A stretch of 64,000 nucleotides of DNA from Nipponacmea schrenckii (taxonomy: Eukaryota; Mollusca; Gastropoda; Lottiidae), in assembly GCA_030562195.1 (NCBI GenBank), contig JAUJPP010000011.1, forward strand, positions 10,788,001 to 10,852,000, read 5' to 3'. The position numbers and the translations under genes are program-made. Of the stretch, positions 56,364-64,000 are shown in pieces; positions within the stretch are counted from its first letter, which is position 1, and each line of letters begins with the position of its first letter. The notes beneath the pieces are model-generated. The model saw only the letters and a program-made list of their open reading frames with translations, ran no database searches and was not told the DNA's origin.

Positions 56364-58545
56364 AACTAGAATTGCTTACAATTATGAACGTATTTCGAGA
56401 GCCTTAAAATATTATATAGGCTAAATTTGCAATTACCTACATCTAGACAATATATTGAATATCATTTGACCTAGTTTTCAAAGTCATAAAATAATTAGGT
56501 CACACCTTCCGTAACGGTTAATGATGGCGAAAATATGAAAATTATCAATTTTTGCTGTATTTAAGTACACTTATCTCTATGAATTTTTTAAGTAAGCCAA
56601 ATTAAAAAATATCTACTCGTAGACAATATATTGAATATTATTTGACCTAATTTTCAAGGTCATAGATTAAGTGGGTCACACCTTCCGTACCCGTTAAAGT
56701 GACCTAATTTTGAAAAAATCGAAATTTAAATAATTCGAAAGAAAATACGAAATTTGAAAATCGGTCTCCAAGAAAAGGTAGATAATGATCCATTGTATCT
56801 ATGTGCTAAATTTCATCAAAATCGGTCTATCAGTAGTGTCTGAATTTCGGATTTAAGAATTGTAACGAAAATTCAAAATGGCGGCCGATATGGCAGCTTG
56901 ACCTAATTATTTAGGTCAAATCAATTACTATTGACAAGTTATTTATAAAACAGTTTTCACTTTTCACCTAGCAGTTATAGACCGGAAGTTACGTAATTAC
57001 GTCATTTGAGGCTAAACCGGAAGTGGAATTTTTTTTTTCACATTTTTTCAAAAATTATAAACATATCGCCTATCAACTGGTAAAGTTTCAAAATTTTACC
57101 ATTTATATTAAACGAGAAATCACGGTCTGAAATTTTTGCCGATGACCCTTGAATATTGAATTGCACATCGTGGGTAAAATATTTAACCTAATTGCATAAA
57201 ACCTATAATTGTTAGTTGACAAATACATTGAAGTTTTCAAATCTGAAAATCCGGTCAAAATCGAACTGAAAATAAACTTGCTAAAGCAAAAAAACCTGAA
57301 CTTCCGGTTCTCACTTCCTATCAGAGATAGAACTTCCGGTTTTGTTTTATTTGATAATAGAAATCATTCTAAGATCAACTGTAGATTTAGAATTTCTGCA
57401 CCTTTTACCAGTTTGTCTGCAAACTCATCCAAGAATTACAAAAAAAAAAAAAAAACTAGAATTGCTTACAATTATGAACGTATTTCGAGAGCCTTAAAAT
57501 ATTATGTAGGCTAAATTTGCAATTACCTACATCTAGACAATATATTGAATATCATTTGACCTAGTTTTCAAAGTCATAAAATAATTAGGTCACACCTTCC
57601 GTAACGGTTAATGATGGCGAAAATATGAAAATTATCAATTTTTGCTGTATTTAAGTACACTTATCTCTATGAATTTTTTAAGTAAGCCAAATTAAAAAAT
57701 ATCTACTCGTAGACAATATATTGAATATTATTTGACCTAATTTTCAAGGTCATAGATTAAGTGGGTCACACCTTCCGTAGCCGTTAAAGTGACCTAATTT
57801 TGAAAAAATCGAAATTTAAATAATTCGAAAGAAAATACGAAATTTGAAAATCGGTCTCCAAGAAAAGGTAGATAATGATCCATTGTATCTATGTGCTAAA
57901 TTTCATCAAAATCGGTCTATCAGTAGTGTCTGAATTTCGGATTTAAGAATTGTAACAAAAATTCAAAATGGCGGCCGATATGGCAGCTTGACCTAATTAT
58001 TTAGGTCAAATCAATTACTATTGACAAGTTATTTATAAAACAGTTTTCACTTTTCACCTAGCAGTTATAGACCGGAAGTTACGTAATTACGGCATTTGAG
58101 GCTAAACCGGAAGTAGAATTTTTTTTTTCACATTTTTTCAAAAATTATAATCATATCGCCTATCAACTGGTAAAGTTTCAAAATTTTACCATTTATATTA
58201 AAGGAGAAATCACGGTCTGAAATTTTTGCCGATGACCCTTGAATATTGAATTGCAAATCGTGGGTAAAATATTTAACCTAATTGCATAAAATTTATAATT
58301 GTTAGTTGACAAATACATTGAAGTTTTCAAATCTGAAAATCCGGTCAAAATCGAACTGAAAATAAACTTGTTAAAGCAAAAAAACCTCAACTTCCGGTTC
58401 TCACTTCCTGTCAGAGATAGAACTTCCGGTTTTGTTTTATTTGATAATAGAAATCATTCTAAGATCAACTGTAGATTTAGAATTTCTGCACCTTTTACCA
58501 GTTTGTCTGCAAACTCATCCAAGAATTACAAAAAAAAAAAAAAAA
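56364..58545 (+). repeat. 1089-bp direct duplication with poly(A) at each unit end
   Basis: Units start at 56364 and 57453 (aactagaattgcttacaatt) and end cagaattaca-type text plus 15-16 A. They differ at only scattered positions. Downstream, taatccgaacga follows the second A run, as it does after the 43.8-50.2 kb array. The 101- and 84-codon ORFs at 57209 and 58299 are the same repeat text and are not supported as genes. Confidence 0.95.
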
Positions 58546-59361
58546 TAAAATAATCCGAACGATTACAATACGTTTTCGCCAAAGTCGAAATACGTAAAAA
58601 AATAAATAAGTAGATGAAGCCTGTTACATATCAGGGGGTCATAAGCATGAGAAATGAACAAATCCTGTGTCTCTATTTAGCATGCATTGGTGTTTTTTTT
58701 TTTAGACTTTTTTTTTTTTTTTCGGGAAGCTCCCAACTCGAAAATGGTATAGACATTTGGTTTGAAAAATACGATAAGATACGTACTGGAATAGAAAATG
58801 AATATATAAAACTAAAATTTTTACGCATCAGTAGTTAGTAATTGCATAATAATAATTGAATAATTGCATAACTTTGTTGCTAATTACCCGATCGCTTTGA
58901 AAATTACAGAATATATAGAAGTCGCCTATAGAAATAAAACCGCATCATAAAATTTGTTTTACCACTTCCGGTTTTTGCGTGAGAACTTCCGTTTTTTTAG
59001 AACCGCGTTGGGTCACCCAGCTTCCGGTGTATGTAAGAAATCAGTACAAAAGCTATACATATATACTATCAGGCATAATTAGAACCCTTTTGGAATAAAA
59101 AATCCAAACCGGAAGTGATACTTTATGTGTCATCACAGAACGGTAACATTCAGCAAAATTTTAATAAGTCCGCTAATTTTTATCCGATTTGTCTGATTTT
59201 GGTGTTTTTCGAAACCTTGTTACTTTATCTAAAACTTGGGAACAGAATTTTGATTTTCAAATTTAAATTTTTTTAATGCCCGATTGAATTTTCAAATACA
59301 ATGACCTTGACCTTCAATGACCCTGAATTTTTTCAAGTAGGATGTTCTTGACCTAAGCTAT
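58546..59361 (-). repeat. Inverted, diverged copy of the 43.8-50.2 kb repeat
   Basis: 59130-59345 read on the minus strand matches the array interior in order: gaccttgaccttcaatgacc, the aacagaattttgattttc segment, and ggtgtttttcgaaaccttgt. Nearer the left, cgggaagctc and accggaagt text belongs to the same style. The copy is cut at 59361 by the LTR. Confidence 0.7.
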
Positions 59362-60632
59362 TGTAACGCGTGACTCTATCGTTACTGTGGGGTTCGTGTC
59401 AGCCTAGCACTTTGATAAAAGATAACCAATTTATTCAATATAACAAATGAATTTATTAACAATAATAAAATACTTCAATAAATATCAATGATACAATAAA
59501 TTATGTCAGGGGCAAATTCTATAAGGATTATTAATTTAATCTTAATCAAGTGGTCAAGGAATACTCAAGATTTGTTACTATTACGAAGGGTTGTTACAAT
59601 TACAACAACGTCGTTATTACGACGGGGTATGAAAATGTTTCAATTACAACGATGTCGTTATTACGACGAGATATGGAAATGTTACAATTACAACGATGTC
59701 GTTATTACGACGAGATATGGAAATGTTGCTATTTTAATGATTTGTCAGGACTATTCAAAACACTTTCAATTGTACTATTACTGTCTAAATGGACCTAATA
59801 GGTTGCGTCTAGATAAACAATAAACATAAACACGAAAGAGTGAATTTTCTCATGTTCTGACAATCACAACATTAAAGAATCAAGGCAAAGATCTTAAATC
59901 TTACACTATCACTAGCGTTCAAGTGGACTTACTATTTATGTCTAAATAAACGTAATCAAGAAGGTGCGATTTAACTTTACTAGCCTATATTAATTCCAAA
60001 AGTAATGCTAAGTTTTCATGGACGTTAGTGTGTTGCGATTGTAACAAACCAATTCTAGGCCTATGTCAAACTGACATTTCTAAGAGAAATGGCGGAAGAT
60101 CGGCAAGGTTTAACGGTGAGTGAATTGAGAGGCAAGGTGGGACAGGATGGGGCTATATATTTAATTTCTCAGAGGCATGGGCAAAGTGGCTAACGTTTCG
60201 GCAGTTTCTCTCACCATAATTGCAAGAGAATGCGTAAGACGTCTTTATTGGCCAACGAAAAGGTACGGACTGACGAGAGTGAAAATTGACGTCATTGAAA
60301 GGAAGTCAAGGAGGCACGCGCGAAGAAACATAACGTAACATCCGGAAATCGGCAAGATGGCTGCCGCTGTCAACTTTTAACGAGAAAGTTGACTATTGCA
60401 AACAATAAATATGAAATTACAATAAATATAAATCGTTAAACATGCTAAAATGAATGCAAATCAATGAGTTCTATTCAAACACTACTGTTTGATGGTATGA
60501 GAACGTCTGACACAATAATAATGTTGAGTTTGATGAGCTTTTCATCCACGAAGCGTGGTGTGTCTAAAATGCAAACTTCGCGCACAATAGTAATCAAATG
60601 AGGGTCTAGAGTTGATGGCTCTGGCCATTACA
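59362..60632 (-). mobile_element. Long terminal repeat (3' LTR of a minus-strand Gypsy-type element)
   Basis: Starts TGTAACGCGTGACTC and ends GGCCATTACA on the plus strand, giving TG...CA ends in both directions, 1271 bp. On its right, read on the minus strand, lies ggggaaggggg, a polypurine tract ending three bases before the LTR, and before that a pol-like end. The minus-strand orientation and 3' LTR identity follow from this. It interrupts the repeat at 58546-59361. A 5' partner LTR is not in the window, and the element is truncated within about 100 bp. Confidence 0.75.
59597..59728 (+). repeat. 44-bp tandem repeat, three copies, inside the LTR
   Basis: caattacaac(a/g)a(t/c)gtcgttattacgacg starts at 59597, 59641 and 59685. 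gtcgttattacgac is itself nearly palindromic. Confidence 0.9.
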
Positions 60633-60725
60633 TTACCCCCTTCCCCGAAAAAGCATTCGTCCCGAATGAATTGTATAACACGTTTCCTCATTTGAAGTTC
60701 ACTGGTTTGTTCTTTAGGTCTAACA
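60633..60725 (-). pseudogene. 3' end of Gypsy-type pol plus polypurine tract
   Basis: The minus-strand frame reads RPKEQTSELQMRKRVIQFIR, then DECFFGEGGNVMA, running into the LTR. This is typical of the last residues of chromovirus/Gypsy-type pol in animals, whose G-rich codons double as the polypurine tract. Everything upstream is lost at about 60725. Confidence 0.6.
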
Positions 60726-61299
60726 AAATATATTCAGTTAGTCTAGTTGTAAATAGGGCCTATAGGCCTATATATCATATTTTCGATCAATTTATGTTAA
60801 CAAATCAGCAATATTAAAACACAACAAAACGTAACTTTGAACTGGCAACACAGTTTGAAAGTTTTGAACAAGTTAATAAGCAACAAGGTAAGTTTACACT
60901 AAGTCTTCCTATATTAAGTCTTATTATTAAGTCTAAGACTCATATTTCCTATAGAATAACAGGACTTATTAACCTGTGTATATTAATTATTATTTGAGAT
61001 TTTCTCAATAAGTTATACTTTTCACATCCTTGTCTATATCGTTAATTATATATTATATTATTATATTTATTTTCCTTTACAGAAAATTCCAATAAATGCA
61101 GAAATACACTTTGCATCTATATTCAAATGCAATTTTCGCACGTAAGTATTAACAATAAGCTTTTAGCTATAACACATTTCACAATTTTTAGCCAATGGTA
61201 AATGCTTTAACATCAATATTTTAAAATTCAGGTAAATGTAAAAGTAAATTTAATAATACTTTAGGAATAGGAAATTGTTTATACTATGGATTATCCATT
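60726..61299. other. No gene seen
   Basis: AT-rich. Short exon-like pieces around 61082 lack support. Confidence 0.4.
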
Positions 61300-62132
61300 T
61301 CAGGTACAATACTCTGAGAGTCTGTTCATAATGTTTTGGACTAATCCATTTAACTTGTAATACTTGGCTTCGTCCAATAGTTCTTCCAGTGCATGTGGAC
61401 TTCTGGGTAAAAGTTTAGTAGATGTTTTGGCTAGAAGTCTTCTGAGGTAGTTTATCACTTCCATAAAATGTTTCGGATCCCTATCGATAAAGATACAGGG
61501 AAGATTACTTAAGGTATGTGGGGTTACAGGTGATTCTTCGGTAAATAATTTAGATAAAAGGCATTCAGGATCGGCTTGTAGAGTCTGTCTTGTACATTCA
61601 AACTTGGTACCTCCTACGTTTAAAATCAGGCGGTTCCTCTGTTGTTTAGCAATTGTATCCAGTGATAAAGAGATTATATTTGTTGGTTGATATTTTGGTA
61701 TGTATTGTATTATTTCAGCCTGTTGTTCGGCAATATTGAGTTTTATGGACGGAGCTGGTGCTGGAGTTTGATCATTTAGGAAAGCTGGAGTATCAGGAAG
61801 AGTTTGAGGTTCCGATGCGAAAGGAATATATGCTGTGGTATCAAGCAAAGTGCTGGGTGCTGGCATTGGTATGGTGTCTATGTCAATAGTGGGTCCCACC
61901 CATTCTTGCCATGAAGAACAATTCGAAATTGGAGAGGTGGTCGAAAGGGCTTCATCCACAGGCTGTACAGTCGGAAATGGGTTTGGTAGATGCATTGGAA
62001 TATCTAATGGTTGTCTCCTTTGTATTTTGACTGGTGGTGAAAACAAGGGTGGTTCCTGGAGCAGGCTAGGAATTTTGTTGTTGTTATTCTTTACTATTCT
62101 TTCTTTTCTTTGCAGCAGCTTCTCTACAGTTT
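61300..62132 (-). CDS. BTB/T1 (KCTD-like) domain protein, last exon
   Basis: An open frame runs from an acceptor-like cctacccag (62133) to TGA at 61300. The first part (RKTVEKLLQRKERIV) may be read in another frame (see the zinc-finger exon). Then comes a Pro/Thr-rich linker (PPLFSPPVKIQRRQPLDIPM...SNCSSWQEWVGP). The last ~110 residues are a BTB_2/T1 domain: RLILNVGGTKFECTRQTLQA, LSKLFTEESP, CIFIDRDPKHFMEVINYLRR, LEELLDEAKYYKLNGLV. NVGG, the R-x-TL and DRDP-x-xF landmarks are all present, so the domain looks functional. T1 domains drive tetramer or pentamer assembly, in K+ channels or in cullin-3 adaptors. There are no membrane segments, so an adaptor or nuclear role is more likely. Its 5' neighbour exon carries zinc fingers. 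Confidence 0.75.
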
Positions 62133-62184
62133 TTCTGGGTAGGTGTTAATGAAGAAGTTGAAACAATAAGACTACCAATCTCTC

Positions 62185-62433
62185 TCATATCTCTCTCATA
62201 TAGTTATCATATTCCTCCTTTTCCTTGATGTCGAACCTCATGTTGCTCCTCTTGACTAATTTCAAATTCTTAGTAGGGCAGTTTAAATGAATCTTGGTTT
62301 CTTTGTTCGATATAAAATGACAAGTTGGACAGGCATATATAAATTCAGAATGATTGCTCATAATATGGTTGACGCAGTAATCCCGGCGCTGGAAAGACTT
62401 ATTACCACACACACCACATTTAAAAACAGATGA
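62185..62433 (-). CDS. Zinc-finger exon 5' of the BTB exon, frameshifted by an 11-bp duplication
   Basis: After ttttatcattccag (62434-62447) the frame reads SSVFKCGVCGNKSFQRRDYC, VNHIMSNH, then YACPTCHFISNKETKIHLNC: one clear C2H2 finger and a second Cys-Cys-His-Cys one. It continues KLVKRSNMRFDIKEKEEYDN, then YMREI and stop (62185). The stop comes from ctctctcatat being present twice (62180-62190, 62191-62201). With one copy the frame would run on (GSLIVSTSSLTPTQKNCREA, AAKKRKNSKE) towards the BTB exon and need one more shift near 62070. So the locus is either recently damaged or uses a tiny or alternative intron. I favour one gene with 61300-62132. Confidence 0.55.
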   Translation of the reverse strand, partial: SSVFKCGVCGNKSFQRRDYCVNHIMSNHSEFIYACPTCHFISNKETKIHLNCPTKNLKLVKRSNMRFDIKEKEEYDNYMREI

Positions 62434-62825
62434 CTGGAATGATAAAAACAAGTAAGTTATGGTCCGTTAATTTAGATTCCACCACTGTATGGCTTTAAAA
62501 AGTTATGGTGCACAACCTTATAAGTTCCATTGAACGTTTTAGAAATTTTATATCGTCGCTGGGATTCGGAAACCTCGTAACTCGGGTTTTATCCAAAATC
62601 ACTTTTTGGACTAAACTGAAAGATTGATATATTGCGCATGTTATGTTAAAATATTAAAAGTCTTAGCCAATAAGATTTCAAGTTATAATCATGTGATGAA
62701 ATATCGTAAGTGGATTGGTAGGAATTTTGTGATTCCAAAATATCGTAAGTCCAATTTCATGCCATAAATAATTCGTCTGCTACAAAAGTTTTAAAAAGTT
62801 GTCAAAATTATCCCGTTTTCAACAG
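62434..62825 (+). promoter_or_regulatory. Divergent upstream region with an untranslated first exon
   Basis: A plus-strand untranslated exon ends ttttcaacag|gtaagtg at 62825. Its partner acceptor is at 63207 (ttttttag), 19 bases before the ATG at 63227. The motif aaatatcgtaagt appears at 62699 and 62738 and inverted at 63177. The transcription start cannot be placed. Confidence 0.4.
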
Positions 62826-63207
62826 GTAAGTGAAATATACATGTCAAATCATTGTTATTGTGAGTTATTTAAGATGTTTCTCATGAAGAAAATACCGATT
62901 TACTCTATAATTTGATTTCTTTGTTAAAATTAGTTGAATTGTAATAAGAGGTCTCACTTTCTCTTTTTTTAAATCGTTTAAAACTTGATAATATGGGTTA
63001 AAACTCATTAAATTTTGTTTGTTCTCTTTAATAAATTATTAAATTGTCCTATGTTATCATTTTTGTAATGTTATTCATTGAAAAGTTTAATATAAAATTG
63101 TATTTTAGGTAAAAAATAGAGATACGATATTTTAGAATTAATTCCAAATTGATCTCCAAATTATACATTTAGCCGACTTACGATATTTTGCTTTTTGTAT
63201 TTTTTAG

Positions 63208-64000
63208 AGTCTGAAGTGTTAGAATAATGTCATCTAAGAGACCAATATTTAAATCACGTGGAGAACTACTGATGAATCTTGCCCGTAGTCGAGAGGGATT
63301 GTCAAATTATAATATCAATCATGATGAATTTAGAAATAACTTACCTGCTGACAGATCATCAACTAGAATAGTTCATAATAACATGGATGGTGCAAAAACA
63401 GATAAACCCGAGAATGAAGTGGTAGAGAGTATAGAACAGCCGAATGTTGATTGTGCTGATTTCAGTGGTAATGGACTGGACGTCAGCCTGTTGGCGGATC
63501 TGTTTCTTCCTCAGCACAATACAACCAGCTCCGATTATGTGGAATTCTCAGTACCAAGTGAACTTGGTGTGGGTGGTTTACCAACTAGCGTAGGAGTTCG
63601 ACATCCTAGTACACATATGAGCGAAACAGATGATGAAGACGATGTTGACGATCCGGAATGGATGCCTGATGAGGATGCAGGGAAAGACATCGATTTCCTA
63701 ATAAAGCATGGAAACGCAAATGAACAGAATAAACAAAATAACGAAACAGATGATTCAAAAGAAACGAAAAATACTGATGCTGATTATTCTGATGATAATG
63801 AAACTATGCTTGATGATGATGATGTTTTTGTAGCTAATGAAGTGCAAGTAGCAACAGAGAACAGCCATGATATTATTGATATTGGTAATACAGATGATCC
63901 TGATGGTGTTAGTATTGCTATAGGAGAATCCGCGCCAGATATAGATGTACATACCGAGGAGGAAGTGAATTTGAATAGAGGTCGTAAAAGAGCTAGAAGT
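63208..64000 (+). CDS. Acidic nuclear-type protein, N-terminal 258 codons, runs off the window
   Basis: An exon starts at 63208; the ATG at 63227 opens an uninterrupted frame to the last base (258 codons, no stop). It begins MSSKRPIFKSRGELLMNLAR and becomes strongly acidic (SETDDEDDVDDPEWMPDEDA; DADYSDDNETMLDDDD), then ends in a basic RGRKRARS. The DPEWMPDED...RGRKRAR order recalls the leader of DUF7869-like proteins, where a nuclear-localisation stretch precedes the core, but the core would lie beyond the window, so this is inference. In contrast to the relic at 15.4 kb the frame here is intact. It is divergent from the BTB gene. Confidence 0.65.

Noticed and set aside
57209..58553. Two similar ORFs of 101 and 84 codons as a duplicated gene
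   Set aside because: They are the same stretch of a non-coding 1089-bp repeat, differ only where the copies diverge, and read through the poly(A).
60060..60200. Plus-strand start-like context (gagaaatggcgg) as a gene inside the LTR
   Set aside because: It lies inside a TG...CA-bounded LTR, and no long frame follows.

Overview
The window is AT-rich animal DNA: GT-AG introns, an AATAAA-type poly(A) signal, interstitial TTAGGG repeats, and many decayed metazoan transposons. The dispersed repeat styles (gtgaccttgacctt units, agggagataact termini, ~160-bp units reading aagtcaagggcaataact, gacggacggacgg tails) suggest a mollusc. That is inference; nothing here proves the species. No bacterial, phage or organellar genes and no CRISPR array were seen.

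Layout. 0-4.3 kb: diverged tandem repeat interrupted by a tyrosine-recombinase (YR) element. 4.3-6.3 kb: minisatellites and a telomere-like block. 6.3-7.6 kb: a Myb/SANT-type gene (minus strand) with an overlapping plus-strand ORF. 9-12 kb: LINE and Penelope relics, a P2X7 C-terminal-like ORF with an in-frame stop, and a BED-like zinc-finger ORF. 13.5 kb: RING exons. 14.3-18.4 kb: a DUF7869-like transposase relic between inverted repeats. 18.4-23.8 kb: a foldback element and two large minisatellites. 23.8-26.3 kb: an ORF1/gag-like gene split by a LINE. 26.5-28.7 kb: a weak two-exon gene and a second YR relic. 28.9-30.3 kb: the best intact gene, a three-exon Myb/SANT-like protein. 30.3-36 kb: two MITE-like elements, then Harbinger and hAT-like transposase relics. 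36.2-36.8 kb: an OTU-like gene fragment. 41-43.3 kb: an element with ~250-bp terminal inverted repeats and integrase-family fragments. 43.8-50.2 kb: a tandem array with poly(A) junctions. 50.9-56.3 kb: three LINE relics. 56.4-59.4 kb: more poly(A)-separated repeats. 59.4-60.7 kb: a Gypsy-type LTR and the end of its pol. 61.3-64 kb: a zinc-finger/BTB gene facing an acidic-protein gene that runs off the right end.

There is no operon-like cooperation. This is a transposon graveyard with a few host-like genes: the Myb gene at 28.9 kb, the BTB/zinc-finger gene at 61.3 kb, the partial gene at 63.2 kb, and perhaps the 6.3 kb gene. The most interesting objects are elements whose ends are visible around unusual proteins (DUF7869-like, YR, integrase-like), the poly(A)-punctuated arrays, and dispersed repeats carrying dense nuclear-receptor and ETS consensus sites. 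Family names come from recognising motifs by eye; no database search was run.
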